Shown here: piece by piece, positions 24,921-37,524 of the stretch
Layout of the letters: the number at the start of each line of letters is the position of its first letter
Numbering within the stretch: the first letter of the stretch is position 1
DNA from: Streptomyces clavuligerus
Lineage (GTDB): Bacteria > Actinomycetota > Actinomycetes > Streptomycetales > Streptomycetaceae
DNA: 64,000 nt
Reading direction: 5' to 3'
NCBI RefSeq assembly: GCF_005519465.1
Contig: NZ_CP027858.1
Location: forward strand, 6,373,001-6,437,000
Position numbers and translations under genes: made by a program
The notes under the pieces: model-generated
Seen by the model: only the letters and a program-made list of their open reading frames with translations
Told to the model about the DNA's origin: nothing
Databases searched by the model: none

Positions 24921-27900
24921 TCAGGCCCGGGACAGCCGCAGGGTCAGGATCTGGAACGGCCGCAGCGCGACCCGCACCCCGCCGCCCTCCGCGAGGGCGG
25001 GCGGCTCCTCGCCGAGCGGGCGCTCCAGCAGATCCGTGACCACGGCGGAGGCCACGGGGAAACCGGTCCTCAGCACGGTCCCGGCCCGGCCGCCCAGACT
25101 CTCGTAGAGCCGGACGACGACATCGCCGGAGCCGTCGTCGGCGAGCTTCACCGCCTCCACGGTCACCGCGGGGTGGCCGCTGCTCACCACCGGTTCCCCC
25201 GGGTCCCCGGCGGGCGCCACCCGCAGCGGCAGATTGAGCGCGTACCCCTCGGCCACCGCGTCGGCCACGGTCGCCCCCGGCAGCAGGGCGTAGACGAAGC
25301 GGTGGCGCCCCTGGTCGGCCCCCGGGTCCGGCACCCGGGGCGCGCGCACCAGACTCAGCCGTACGGTCGTCGTCGTCCCGCCGTCCTCCCGGGTGGTGCG
25401 GGTGACGTCGTGCCCGTAGGTCGCGTCGTTGATCACCGCGACCCCGTACCCCGGCCGCCCCGGCTCGCCGATGTGCACCCAGCGGTGCTGGAAGACCTCG
25501 AAGCGGGCCGCCTCCCAGCTCGTGTTGGTGTGCAGGGGCCGTTCCACATGCCCGAACTGGATCTCCGCCGTGGAGTGCCCGGTCCGCAGATCGACCGGGA
25601 AGGCCGCCTTGAGGAGCTTCTCCGACTCGTGCCAGTCGATCTCGGTCTCCACGTCGATCCGCCTGCTGCCCGCGCGGACCGTCACGGTCTGGACGATCCG
25701 GGAGCCCCGGCCGAACGAGCGCTCGACGCGCACCGCGCCGATCAGCGGCCCCCGCTCGGTGACGGTGACCGCGTCCGCCGCCGTCAGATCGGTCCAGCGG
25801 TTCTGATAGTGCCGGTCGACGTCCCAGGCGTCCCAGCGGTTGGGCAGATCGCTGTGGAGCCGCAGCAGATTCCCGGGCCCGGCCAGCACCTCCCGCCCGG
25901 CCGTCAGATCGCGGACCGACGCGAGCGTGCCGTCCGGGGCGAACTCCACCCGCACCAGACCGTTGTCGAGGACCCCGTCACCGGCCGTCACCGGACGGGG
26001 ACCGGCCGGGGCCGCCCCCAGCGGGGCGCTGCCGCCCGCCGGGACCTCCGTGTACACCGGCCCGTCCGGGGTGCGCACCACCTCGGCGCGGTCGTACGGC
26101 GAGGTGTTGAAGACCCGGGGCCCGCCCGGCCCCAGCGCCGTCAGCGCCCGCCCCGTCAGCTCCTCCAGCTCCGCCGCGACCCGCGCGTACTCGGCCTCCG
26201 CCTCCCGGTGCACCCAGGCGATCGACGACCCCGGCAGGATGTCGTGGAACTGGTGCAGCAGCACCGTCTTCCACAGCCGGTCCAGCTCCTCGTACGGATA
26301 GGCGTACGAGCCGGAGCGCAGCGCGGCTGCCGTCGCCCACAGCTCCGTCTCGCGCAGCAGATGCTCGCTGCGCCGGTTGCCCTGTTTGGTCCGGGCCTGA
26401 CTGGTGTAGGTGGCGCGGTGCAGCTCCAGATACATCTCGCCCGACCAGACCGGGGCGTCGGGGTACTCGGCCCGCGCGGCGGCGAAGAAGGCGTCCGGGT
26501 GCTCGATCCGCACCCGCGCGGAGCCGTCCAGGTCGGCCAGCCGCCGGGCCCGCTCCATCATCTCCCGGGTCGGCCCGCCGCCGCCGTCGCCGTGCCCGAA
26601 CGGGACCAGGGAGCGGTTGCTGCCGCCCTTGTCCCGGTGGTTGCGGACGGCGTGGGCCACCTCGCGGCCGGTGAACTCGGCGTTGTAGGTGTCCACGGGA
26701 GGGAAGTGGGTGAAGATCCGCGAGCCGTCGACGCCCTCCCACCAGAAGGTGTGGTGGGGCAGCCGGTTGGTCTGGTTCCAGGACATCTTCTGCGTCAGGA
26801 ACCACTCGTTCCCGGCCAGCTTCGCGAGCTGCGGGAAGGCGGCGGTGTAGCCGAAGGAGTCCGGCAGCCACACCCCCGTGGTCTCGATGCCGAAGTGCTC
26901 CAGGAAGAAGCGCTTGCCGTGGACGAACTGCCGGGCCAGCGCCTCCCCGCCGGGCAGGTTCCCGTCCGACTCGACCCACATCCCGCCCACCGGGGCGAAC
27001 CGGCCCGCCGCCACGGCCTCCCGGACGCGCTCCCACACCCCCGGGTACTCCTCCCGCACCCAGGCGTACTGCTGGGCCTGCGAGCAGGCGAAGACCAGCT
27101 CCCCGTACTCCTCGCCCAGCGCCGTCACATTGGCGAAGGTCCGCGCCGCCTTCCGCTTGGTCTCCCGGACCGGCCACAGCCAGGCGCTGTCGATATGGGC
27201 GTGGCCCACCCCCGACAGGGTGTGGGCGCCCGTGTGCGCGGGCCGCTCCAGCGCCGGGCGCAGCACCGCCCGCGCCGCCGCCGCCGAACCGGGGATGTCG
27301 TCCAGGTCCACGGCGTCGAGCGCCCGGTCCACGGCGAGCAGCAGCTCATGGTGGCGCGGCTCGTGCCCGCCCAGCTCCGCCATCAGTTCGCGCAGCACCG
27401 CGAGATCGAGGGACAGATGCCACACCTCCTCGTCCAGGACCGCGAGATCGGCGCTCCGGAAGACATGGAGCGGCTCGTTCCCCGCCGTCCCGGGGTCCCC
27501 CAGCGGGGTCGGGACGAAGCCCTGGCCGAGGATGTCCGGGTTGGAGGCGGCCTCCAGCAGCAGATCGACCCGTTCGCCCCCGGCCGCCGGGCGGGCCACC
27601 GGGATGTGCCGGTTGAGCGGGTTGACGGCCTTCAGCGGGGCGCCCTCGGGGGTGTGCACCAGGGCCTCCGCCTGGAAGCCGGGCCCCGCGCGGGTGAACC
27701 CCAGGTCGAAGACGGCCTCCACCCGGCGGCCCGCCCACCCCTCGGGCACGGTGCCCCGGGCCCGGAACCAGGTGGTGCCCCACGGCGGGCCCCACGCGGT
27801 GCCCGTCGTGAACGGCGCGAACGGCTGGGCCGCCGCCCGGGCGAACGGCACCGGCTCGCCCGGCGCCTGCCAGAAGGTCAGCTCCAGCGGGACGGAATCG

Positions 27901-27977
27901 GCGTGGACGGCGGGCTGGATGCGCTGGAGGAGGACCCGATCCACCCGGTCCTCGATCCGGCGGCGTTCGTCGTGCAA
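24921..27977 (-). CDS. Alpha-mannosidase, glycoside hydrolase family 38
   Basis: A 1018-residue cytoplasmic enzyme hydrolysing alpha-mannosides. The N-terminal region is the GH38 lead domain; the catalytic domain has the zinc site GHAHIDSAWLWP (His259, His261, Asp263) and the nucleophile Asp373 in WLPDSFGYTAAFPQ, followed by HQFHDILPGSSI. The C-terminal beta domains run to the stop. The start is a TTG (27977) because GGAGGT lies 5 nt upstream; another in-frame TTG at 28052 has none. It follows the GH4 gene by 108 bp and is probably cotranscribed for oligosaccharide breakdown. No signal peptide. Confidence 0.93.
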   Translation of the reverse strand: MHDERRRIEDRVDRVLLQRIQPAVHADSVPLELTFWQAPGEPVPFARAAAQPFAPFTTGTAWGPPWGTTWFRARGTVPEGWAGRRVEAVFDLGFTRAGPGFQAEALVHTPEGAPLKAVNPLNRHIPVARPAAGGERVDLLLEAASNPDILGQGFVPTPLGDPGTAGNEPLHVFRSADLAVLDEEVWHLSLDLAVLRELMAELGGHEPRHHELLLAVDRALDAVDLDDIPGSAAAARAVLRPALERPAHTGAHTLSGVGHAHIDSAWLWPVRETKRKAARTFANVTALGEEYGELVFACSQAQQYAWVREEYPGVWERVREAVAAGRFAPVGGMWVESDGNLPGGEALARQFVHGKRFFLEHFGIETTGVWLPDSFGYTAAFPQLAKLAGNEWFLTQKMSWNQTNRLPHHTFWWEGVDGSRIFTHFPPVDTYNAEFTGREVAHAVRNHRDKGGSNRSLVPFGHGDGGGGPTREMMERARRLADLDGSARVRIEHPDAFFAAARAEYPDAPVWSGEMYLELHRATYTSQARTKQGNRRSEHLLRETELWATAAALRSGSYAYPYEELDRLWKTVLLHQFHDILPGSSIAWVHREAEAEYARVAAELEELTGRALTALGPGGPRVFNTSPYDRAEVVRTPDGPVYTEVPAGGSAPLGAAPAGPRPVTAGDGVLDNGLVRVEFAPDGTLASVRDLTAGREVLAGPGNLLRLHSDLPNRWDAWDVDRHYQNRWTDLTAADAVTVTERGPLIGAVRVERSFGRGSRIVQTVTVRAGSRRIDVETEIDWHESEKLLKAAFPVDLRTGHSTAEIQFGHVERPLHTNTSWEAARFEVFQHRWVHIGEPGRPGYGVAVINDATYGHDVTRTTREDGGTTTTVRLSLVRAPRVPDPGADQGRHRFVYALLPGATVADAVAEGYALNLPLRVAPAGDPGEPVVSSGHPAVTVEAVKLADDGSGDVVVRLYESLGGRAGTVLRTGFPVASAVVTDLLERPLGEEPPALAEGGGVRVALRPFQILTLRLSRA

Positions 27978-28085
27978 TCGACACCTCCGTGTGTCGTCCG
28001 CGGCCCCGAGGCCCCCGCGGGAATCCACGGAGGTCCGCGGGGGCCTGCTCAAAACCGTCCGGGCCGGTCGTGGACCCTGTGCGGA

Positions 28086-29426
28086 TCAGCGCAGATATCC
28101 CAGGCCGGGGTGGACGGCGGTGTACGCGTCGACCAGCCTGCGGGCCACGGTCACCGAGTCCACCAGGGGGTGCAGGGCGAAGGCCGTGACCGCCCGCGCC
28201 CGCGACCGGCCGCGCGCCGCCTCCAGCACCTCCCGCTCCACCGCCTTGACCGCGCACACCAGACCGGTGGCGTGGTCCGGCAGCGGGGACACGGCGACCG
28301 GGTGCGCCCCGTTGGCGTCGACCAGACAGGGGACCTCGACCACCGCGTCCCCGTCCAGCGCCGGCAGCGCGCCCCGGTTGCGGACGTCGAGGACGAGCGT
28401 CGTGCGCCGGTCGTGCGCGATCGCCCGCATCAGGGCGAGGGCCACCTTCTCGTAGCCGCCCGACTCCAGGTCCCGTTCGTCGCGCTCGCCCGCCCCCGCC
28501 GCCTCCCGGTTGTGCGCCATATAGGTGGCCTCGCGCTCCGCGCGGGTCCGGTCCCAGGTCTGGAGCGCCGGGGCGTCCGGCCGCTCCAGCGCCGCGTAGA
28601 AGGCGGCCTGCTGCTCCTGGAGGAACGCCCCCCGGGTCCGCTCCGCCGTCCGGTAGGCGCGGACCGTCTCCCGGTTGAAGTAGTAGTAGTGCAGATACTC
28701 GTTGGGGATCGCGCCCAGCGCGCGAATCCACTCCGGGCCGAAGAGCCGCCCCTCCTCGAAGGAGTCCAGCCGCCCGGTGTCGGCGAGCAGCCGGGGCAGC
28801 TCGTCCCGGCCCGCCACCCGTACGCCCCGCAGCCAGCCGAGGTGGTTGAGGCCCGCGTAGTCGAACCAGGCCGTGTCCGGGTCCACACCGAGGGCGCGGG
28901 CCGCCCGCCGCCCCAGGCCCACCGGCGAGTCGCAGATCCCGATCACCCGGTCGCCCAGCTCCCGGGACATCGCCTCGGTGACCAGGCCCGCCGGGTTGGT
29001 GAAGTTGATGACCCAGGCGCGGGGCGCCAGCCGGGCCACCCGGCGGGCGATCTCCTCCGCGACCGGCACGGTCCGCAGACCGTAGGCGATACCGCCCGCG
29101 CCGACCGTCTCCTGCCCCAGGACGCCTTCCGCCAGCGCCACCCGCTCGTCCGCCGCCCGGCCCGCGAGACCGCCCACCCGGATCGCCGAGAAGACGAAGT
29201 CGGCGCCGCGCAGCGCCTCGTCGAGATCCGTCGTCGCCGTGACCTCGGGCGCGTCCGGGACACCGGCCGCCTGGTCGGCGAGGACCCGGACGATCGCGGA
29301 GAGCCGGCCCCGGTCCACGTCGTGCAGCACCACCCGGGTGACCCGGCCCGGCCCGCGGTCGCCGAGCAGCGCCCCGTACACCAGCGGCAGCCGGAAACCG
29401 CCGCCGCCCAGGATGGTGAGCCTCAT
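28086..29426 (-). CDS. 6-phospho-beta-glucosidase / family 4 glycoside hydrolase
   Basis: A 446-residue NAD- and Mn-dependent glycosidase of family GH4. The Rossmann start MRLTILGGGGFRLPL, the NFTNPAG motif, the metal ligands Cys165 (GICDSP) and His195 (LNHLGW), and the LPDHATGLV region are present. GH4 enzymes act on phosphorylated or free disaccharides by an oxidation-elimination mechanism; the exact sugar is not clear. ATG 29426 follows GGGAGAG. It is first in the operon with the GH38 mannosidase, pointing to stepwise degradation of an imported glycan, though no transporter is in the window. Confidence 0.88.
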   Translation of the reverse strand: MRLTILGGGGFRLPLVYGALLGDRGPGRVTRVVLHDVDRGRLSAIVRVLADQAAGVPDAPEVTATTDLDEALRGADFVFSAIRVGGLAGRAADERVALAEGVLGQETVGAGGIAYGLRTVPVAEEIARRVARLAPRAWVINFTNPAGLVTEAMSRELGDRVIGICDSPVGLGRRAARALGVDPDTAWFDYAGLNHLGWLRGVRVAGRDELPRLLADTGRLDSFEEGRLFGPEWIRALGAIPNEYLHYYYFNRETVRAYRTAERTRGAFLQEQQAAFYAALERPDAPALQTWDRTRAEREATYMAHNREAAGAGERDERDLESGGYEKVALALMRAIAHDRRTTLVLDVRNRGALPALDGDAVVEVPCLVDANGAHPVAVSPLPDHATGLVCAVKAVEREVLEAARGRSRARAVTAFALHPLVDSVTVARRLVDAYTAVHPGLGYLR

Positions 29427-29566
29427 CTCTCCCGCTCTCTCCCGCCGTCGCACCGTGCCACCGTGCGGTGTGTCCTCGTACGTCCCAGCAGTACCCAGGG
29501 GACGGGCCGTGAAGCGCACCGGACGGGTGGGGCACCCCGGGCACCGGCCGGAAACGGCGCCCGGAC

Positions 29567-30090
29567 TCAGCCGTGCGCCGGACCGATCCGCCGGGCCAGA
29601 CCGGGATAGTCGACCACGAATCCGTCCCTGTCGACCGTGATGTCCCGCTGAAACTCCCCGGACGTGTAACGGATCAGCGCACCGCCGTCCGCGGCGGGCC
29701 CCAGCCGGGTGTACCGCTGCGGGGACGGGCGCACGGTCAGCTCGGGCACCTGGACCCACGCCATCAGGAACTCCCGCTCACCGGGCTCCCGGTGCAGCCG
29801 GTGCCGCAGCACGGGCATGCTGTTGGTGAGCGGGCACAGCCCCAGATCGCAGTCGAGAGCACCGTCCAGATCCGGCCGCGCGACCCCGTCGACACTCCAC
29901 CGCCCGGTCCCGGTCCCGGTTCGGGCCCGGTGCGCAGCGCGTACGTGGTCCAGTACGGCTCCGGGACGGTCCCGACGGCCCGGCCCCGGGCCGCCAGCCA
30001 CCCGGGGCCGGAGGTGACCCAGGCCGTCTCCAGACCCTGGCTGTCGAGGATCTGCCAGGTCAGACAGGTGGACTGCGGTGCGGTATCCAT
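29567..30090 (-). pseudogene. Frameshifted glycolipid-binding-domain protein (DUF1089-like)
   Basis: Two frames together make one protein. The start MDTAPQSTCLTWQILDSQG...VGTVPEPYWTTYALRT lies at 30090-29920, while the rest, RWSVDGVARPDLDGALDCD through NSMPVLRHRLH to YPGLARRIG, is in another frame down to 29567. The join is a CGGGAC repeat near 29905-29922. The strands expected between YALRT and RWSVDG in this family (about 25 residues) are also missing. So the gene suffered a deletion and frameshift and is probably inactive, unless there is an assembly error. Confidence 0.75.
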
Positions 30091-30099
30091 GGGGGCACG

Positions 30100-31134
30100 C
30101 TAGCCCGTCCCGTTCCCGTCCCCTCCGGACGGGGCCGTGTCCGGGTCCGGGGCGCCGCGGAAGGCCGCGAGGATGCGCTCCGCCGCCAGCGTCGCCGTCA
30201 GCTCCCCGTCCCGGACCCGCCGCTCCAGGACGGGGGCGAGCGCGCGCACCCCCGGATGGGACCGCAGCAGATCCCGCAACTCGTCGTGGACCATCGACCA
30301 GGTCCAGTCGATCTGCTGCTCCCGGCGCTTGGCCGCCAGCCGCCCCGTGGAGTCCAGCAGCGCCCGGTGGCGCTCCACCCGTTCCCAGACCGCGTCCAGT
30401 CCGGTGGACTCACGGGCGCTGCACGACAGCACCGGGGGAGTCCACGCCGCGTCCGCCGGGTGCATCAGCCGCAGCGCCCCCGCCAGCTCGCGGGCCGCCG
30501 CCCGGGACTCCCGCTCCTGCGGGCCGTCGGCCTTGTTGACGGCGATCACATCGGCCAGTTCCAGGACGCCCTTCTTGATCCCCTGGAGCTGGTCCCCGGT
30601 CCGCGCCAGCGTCAGCAGCAGAAAGGTGTCGACCATCTGGGCCACGGCGGTCTCCGACTGGCCGACACCGACCGTCTCCACCAGCACCACGTCGTACCCG
30701 GCGGCCTCCATCACGACGATGCTCTCCCGGGTGGCGCGGGCCACCCCGCCCAGGGTGCCGGAGGTGGGGGAGGGCCGGACGAAGGCCGCCGGATCGGTCG
30801 CCAGCCGCTCCATCCGGGTCTTGTCGCCGAGGATGGAGCCGCCGGTGCGGCTGGAGGACGGGTCCACCGCGAGCACCGCCACCCGGTGGCCGCGCGCGGT
30901 CAGCGAGGTGCCCAGCGCGTCGATGAAGGTGGACTTCCCCACCCCGGGGACCCCGCTGATCCCCACCCGGACCGCGCCGCCGGAGGCGGGCAGCAGCCGG
31001 GTCAGCATCCGCTGCGCCAGCGCCCGGTGGTCCGGCCGGACCGACTCCACCAGGGTGATCGCCCGCGCCACCTGGGCCCGGGAGCCCGCCCGTACGCCGC
31101 GGACATAGCCGTCGATGTCGATGGTGCGCGGCAT
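30100..31134 (-). CDS. meaB: Methylmalonyl-CoA mutase-associated GTPase
   Basis: A 344-residue G3E-family P-loop GTPase that guards loading and reactivation of adenosylcobalamin in methylmalonyl-CoA mutase. Motifs: Walker [13 protein letters not shown] (about 58-69), [29 protein letters not shown] (Walker B/G3 region) and the base-specific NKAD. The C-terminal helix region is of normal length. The ATG is 3 nt after the mutB stop, so it is the third gene of the mutA-mutB-meaB operon. The final 20 residues are Gly/Asp-rich and probably disordered. Confidence 0.95.
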   Translation of the reverse strand: MPRTIDIDGYVRGVRAGSRAQVARAITLVESVRPDHRALAQRMLTRLLPASGGAVRVGISGVPGVGKSTFIDALGTSLTARGHRVAVLAVDPSSSRTGGSILGDKTRMERLATDPAAFVRPSPTSGTLGGVARATRESIVVMEAAGYDVVLVETVGVGQSETAVAQMVDTFLLLTLARTGDQLQGIKKGVLELADVIAVNKADGPQERESRAAARELAGALRLMHPADAAWTPPVLSCSARESTGLDAVWERVERHRALLDSTGRLAAKRREQQIDWTWSMVHDELRDLLRSHPGVRALAPVLERRVRDGELTATLAAERILAAFRGAPDPDTAPSGGDGNGTG

Positions 31135-31137
31135 GGA

Positions 31138-33533
<2,396 letters not shown>

Positions 33534-33537
<4 letters not shown>

Positions 33538-35405
33538 CGCGCCACTCCGATCAGATCCAGCGCGGAGCCGAGGACGGCGACGGCGTCCCCGCCCGCGAAC
33601 ACATACGCGTCGACGGCGGCCGGCGGGTCCTCGGGGCGCCGGCCCGCCAGATGGACGCGGCGCGCGCCCGCCGCCTTCAGGGCCTCGGCGACCGCGGCGG
33701 CCTGCTCGGCGTAGAGCGCGTCCGACGAGCAGACGCAGGCCAGCTCCGCCCCGCTCGCGGCGAACGCGGCGGCGGCCGACGCGGCGTCCACCGACACCGG
33801 GTCGTGGACCGGCTCGATCCCGCCCGCCTGGAAGAGGTTCGACGCGAACGTCACCCGCGCGGTGTGGGCCGAGGCCGGTCCCAGCGCCGCCAGGAAGATC
33901 CGGGGCCGGGAGCCCGTGGCCGCCAGATGCGCGTCGGAACGGGCCCGCAGCGCCTCGAACGCCTCGTCCCGGCGGACCCGGGGCAGCCCGCCCCGGGGCC
34001 CCTCGGGAGCCGGGTCGCGCTCCAGCGGCGCCTCCGCGAGCAGCGGGAACTCACTGACCCCGGTGACCGGTTCACGGCGCCGGGCGAGCCGCTGGGAACG
34101 CGCCTCCCAGGTGGCGCCGACCGTCTCCGCGACCAGGCCCGAGCGGAGCGCCGAGACCTGGCCGCCCACGCGCTCGATCTCCTGGAACCACTCCCAGGCG
34201 GCGTGCGCCAGCTCCTCGGTGAGCCGTTCCACGTACCAGGAGCCGCCCGCGGGGTCCATGACCCGGGCGACATGGGCCTCCTCGATCAGGATCGTGGAGG
34301 TGTTCCGCGCGACCCTGCGGGCGAAGTCGTCCGGCAGCCCGATCGCGTGGTCGAACGGCAGCACCGTGACCGCGTCCGCGCCGCCGACCCCGGCGGCGAG
34401 CGAGGCCACGGTGGTGCGGAGCATGTTCACCCAGGGGTCGCGCCGGGTCATCATCACCGGCGAGGTGACCGCGTGCTGGAGCTGCGCCCCGGCGGCGGGC
34501 GCGCCGCAGACCCCGGCGACCCGGGCCCACAGCCGCCGGGCCGCCCGCAGCTTGGCGATCGTCAGGAACTGGTCGGCGGTGGCCGCGTACCGGAACTCCA
34601 GTTGCCCGAGGGCCGCCGGGGCGCTCAGCCCGGCCGCCGTCAGCTCGCGCAGCCAGAGGACCCCGGTCGCGAGCGCGCACCCCAGCTCCTGCGCCGCGCT
34701 GCCGCCCGCCTCGTGGTAGGGCAGCGCGTCGACGGTGACCGCGCGCAGCCCGTCCGCGCGCCGGTCGCAGATCCGGGCCAGCTCGACGGCGGCGGCGATC
34801 CGGTCGGGGACGGCGGGGGACACGGCGGCCCTCGCCGCGTGCCCCAGCGGATCGGCGCCCAGATTGCCGCGCGCGCCCTCGACGCCCTGTTCGTCGAGGA
34901 TGCGCAGCCACTCCCGGCCCGCCTCCTCGAACTCCTCCCCGGCGTCCAGGACCACGGGGGCGAGGTCGAGGAGGACACCGTCGACGGCGGTGGCGAGCGA
35001 GGCCACCGGCAGCCCGGCGGAACCGGCGGTCAGCCAGAGGGACGTGACGCCGTTCTCCAGGTCGGCGAGGGCCGCGTCCCGGGTCCGCAGCGGATCGGGG
35101 CGGTCGTGGCGCTGGCGCACGTCCCAGCCCTGGACGACCGAGCCCTCGGCCCGGCCGCCCCGGGTGAACGGGGCGGACCCCGGGTAGCCGGTGCGCGGGG
35201 CGCCCCCGGCGGGCTCCGCCGTGTACAGGGGCAGGGTGGTGATCCCGTCCTCCAGCGCCGTGGACAGCGCCTGCTCGGCCTCCGCGCCGTCCAACTCCCG
35301 GCCCGCTCTGCGCAGCACTCCGGCGACCAGCCGCCGCCACTCGTCGTGGGAGGTGTCGGGGAAGTCGGCGGCCAGGGGGAACCCGTCGTCGGGGAGGACC
35401 GTCAT
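33534..35405 (-). CDS. mutA: Methylmalonyl-CoA mutase, small (non-catalytic) subunit
   Basis: A 623-residue partner of MutB with the same barrel-plus-flavodoxin architecture but lacking the cobalamin ligand (the DxHxxG motif is absent in the C-terminal part). Diagnostic stretches are [47 protein letters not shown] and [18 protein letters not shown]. Length is normal. ATG 35405 is preceded by TAGCAT at 6 nt and lacks a Shine-Dalgarno site, so the operon message is probably leaderless. The TGA overlaps the mutB ATG. Confidence 0.95.
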
Positions 35406-35411
35406 GCCCGG

Positions 35412-35417
35412 ATGCTA
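35412..35417 (-). promoter_or_regulatory. Likely -10 box of a leaderless mutAB-meaB transcript
   Basis: On the - strand TAGCAT lies 6 nt before the mutA ATG, with no ribosome-binding site between. No B12 riboswitch is recognisable in the 290 bp upstream. Confidence 0.5.
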
Positions 35418-35535
35418 GGACATCCACGTAAAGCGCCGGGAGAGGCGCAGGCTGTGAGCTAACCGACCCATGGGGGGACTTGATCCACATTCAGGATTGG
35501 ACTAACCCGGGACGTCATGGGCCCGGCGCGGCGCC

Positions 35536-35578
35536 GCGGCGGCCCGGTGGGGGGCGCCGGACGCGCCGGAGCGGGGCC
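35536..35578. repeat. 43-bp direct repeat, left copy flanking the nitrilase gene
   Basis: Matches 36521-36563 at 40 of 43 positions (substitutions only, no gap). The pair brackets the nitrilase-type gene. The right copy lies 34 bp after that gene's stop. Confidence 0.8.
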
Positions 35579-35695
35579 GCGCGGTCCGCCCGGGGCGCGC
35601 CGGGGGAGGCCCACGGGCCCCGGCGGTCCGTCCGCCGCCGCCGGGCGCGACCATGGAGGCGCCGGGCACGCCGATCCCACACCCCGAGGACACCC

Positions 35696-36487
35696 ATGCG
35701 TATCGCTCTGAGCCAGCTCACCACCGGACCCGACCCCGCGCGGAACCTCGCCGCCGTCCGGGAGCGGACCCGCCGCGCGGCGGACGCCGGGGCCCGTCTC
35801 GTCGTCTTCCCCGAGGCCACCATGGCCTCCTTCGGCACCCGGCTGGCGCCGCTGGCCGAACCGCTCGACGGGCCCTGGGCCGAGGAGGTGCGCCGGATCG
35901 CCGCCGAGGCGTCGGTGACCGTGGTGGCCGGGATGTTCACCCCGGCGGCCGACGGGAAGGTCACCAACACGCTGCTCGCCACCGGACCCGGGGTCGAGGC
36001 CGCCTACGACAAGATCCATCTGTTCGACGCCTTCGGCTTCACGGAGTCCGCGACCGTGGCCGCCGGGTCGAAGGTGGTCACCGTTCTCGTGGACGGCGTC
36101 CGGGTCGGCCTCGCGACCTGCTACGACGTCCGCTTCCCCGAGCTGTTCCGGGCACACGCGGACGCCGGTTGCGCCCTCACGGTGCTGCCCGCGTCCTGGG
36201 GCGCGGGCCCCGGCAAGCGCGAGCAGTGGGAGCTGCTGGTGCGGGCCCGGGCGCTGGACGCCACCCTCTGGGTCGCGGCCGTCGGCCAGGCCGATCCGGC
36301 GGCCTCCGGTCTGCCCGTACCGCCCAAGGCACCCACCGGAATCGGCCACAGCGCCCTGGTCGCCCCCGACGGCACCGTACGCGCCCGGCTGGACGAGGCG
36401 CCCGGGCTGCTGATCGCCGAGGTGGACCCGGCCGAGGTGGAGTCCGTACGCCGTCAGATCCCCGTTCTGGCCAACCGGCGCCTCTGA
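35696..36487 (+). CDS. Carbon-nitrogen hydrolase (nitrilase-superfamily amidase)
   Basis: A 263-residue C-N hydrolase. The catalytic triad is Glu40 (VVFPEAT), Lys106 (AYDKIHLFDAFGF) and Cys142 (ATCYDVRFPEL). The YDKIHLFD...F pattern and length fit the Nit/omega-amidase-like branch, which removes ammonia from small amides such as deaminated glutathione or alpha-ketoglutaramate; the exact substrate is an inference. ATG 35696 follows CCGAGGA. The gene stands alone between two near-identical 43-bp direct repeats, divergent from mutA. Confidence 0.88.
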   Translation: MRIALSQLTTGPDPARNLAAVRERTRRAADAGARLVVFPEATMASFGTRLAPLAEPLDGPWAEEVRRIAAEASVTVVAGMFTPAADGKVTNTLLATGPGVEAAYDKIHLFDAFGFTESATVAAGSKVVTVLVDGVRVGLATCYDVRFPELFRAHADAGCALTVLPASWGAGPGKREQWELLVRARALDATLWVAAVGQADPAASGLPVPPKAPTGIGHSALVAPDGTVRARLDEAPGLLIAEVDPAEVESVRRQIPVLANRRL

Positions 36488-36520
36488 CGCGCGCCCGGCC
36501 CGGCGGCCCGGCGCGGCCCT

Positions 36521-36563
36521 GCGGCGGCCCGGTGGAGGGCGCCGGACGTACCGGAGCGGGGCC
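36521..36563. repeat. 43-bp direct repeat, right copy flanking the nitrilase gene
   Basis: Second copy of the 35536-35578 sequence, with three substitutions. Just downstream, GTTCCGTGCGGCC occurs three times at 36578-36590, 36597-36609 and 36611-36623. The rest of 36488-36850 is GC-rich sequence with no gene. Confidence 0.8.
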
Positions 36564-36856
36564 TGCCCGGCGGCCCTGTTCCGTGCGGCCCGGCCCGTTC
36601 CGTGCGGCCTGTTCCGTGCGGCCCGGCCCGGTGGCGGCCCCGGCGGCAGCCGCAGCACGGCACAGCGACCCGGGCGGGCCCGGTGGACGCCGGGTGCGGC
36701 ATCGCGCGGCCCGGCGGCGGGGCGGACTGCCGGAGCCGCTGTGCCTGCCCGGGCGGCCCGGCGCGGCCCCGGTGCCGCCCGGCCGCCGCCCGTGGCGCGC
36801 GCCGCCGGACGGACCGGTCCCGGGTCCCCGGCCGGGGCGGGCGCCGGGGGCCGGGC

Positions 36857-37344
36857 CCGATGGCGCGCGGGGAGGAAGAGCGTGCACACCATGGCCGCGG
36901 CCACCGCCGCTGCGGTCGGCGCGAAGGAGATCCGCGGCCCCTCCAGGCCCGGCACCGCCACTCCGTCCGGGGTCCCGGCGGTCCCGGCCCGGCACCATGC
37001 GCCGACGGCGCTCGACACCGGGGTGCCGACCGGGCGCGTCAGCGCGTTCGGCCCATGGGCGGCGCCGGTCCCGGTGGGTCGACCGCCGAGGTGACCGGCG
37101 CGGGCAGCGCGGAGTACGCGAATCCGACGCCCGGGCCGATGACCACCGGGACCCTCACCGTGGGGCGGACCGCGCGCATCGGCACGGTGCCCGCGCCGTG
37201 GCCCACGGCCGGCACCGCCCTGCCGGGCGGCAGCGCCGCCCGGGGTCCGTACCGCCGTGGGATCCGCGCGTACGCCGGGGCGGTGGGCGGCATCGTCAGG
37301 CCCAGCGGGGTGGCGCACAGCCCCGCCGCCACCATCGGCCGCCC
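36857..37344 (-). pseudogene. Frameshifted C-terminal remnant of an MFS (DHA2-type) transporter
   Basis: Two frames on the - strand read as consecutive parts of an EmrB/QacA-type exporter. At 37344-37069: LGRPMVAAGLCATPLGL, RRYGPRAALPPGRAVPAVG and VVIGPGVGFAYSALPAPVTSAV. At 37063-36857, in another frame: AHGPNALTRPVGTPVSSAVGAW and GVAVPGLEGPRISFAPTAAAVAAAMVCTLFLPARHR, corresponding to the last helices. Many helix residues are replaced by Pro or Arg. The N-terminal half is absent. It is a strongly decayed gene in an otherwise empty 1-kb region between the nitrilase and WhiB genes. Confidence 0.7.
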
Positions 37345-37524
37345 CAGGGCCTCCCGGGGCGGACGCGGCGGAACGGGGCGGGGGACGCGCGTCGGCGGCG
37401 GACGCCACCGATGGCCGGAACAACACACCGCTGAGCCGTTCTCCGTGTCGATCCGTTCATTCCGAGGGTGGTGGGTACCCGCCGCCCATCGGACCCGACG
37501 ACCACTCGACGATCAGGAGCAACC

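Noticed and set aside
24780..29609. A 1609-codon open frame on the + strand opposite the GH38 and GH4 genes
   Set aside because: It is the antisense shadow of two clear enzymes; third-position GC bias keeps the frame open, and the translation is Arg/Pro/Gly/His-rich without any family motif.
35412..35695. Cobalamin riboswitch for the B12-dependent mutase operon
   Set aside because: The -10-like box directly abuts mutA, leaving no leader, and no B12-box sequence was recognised.
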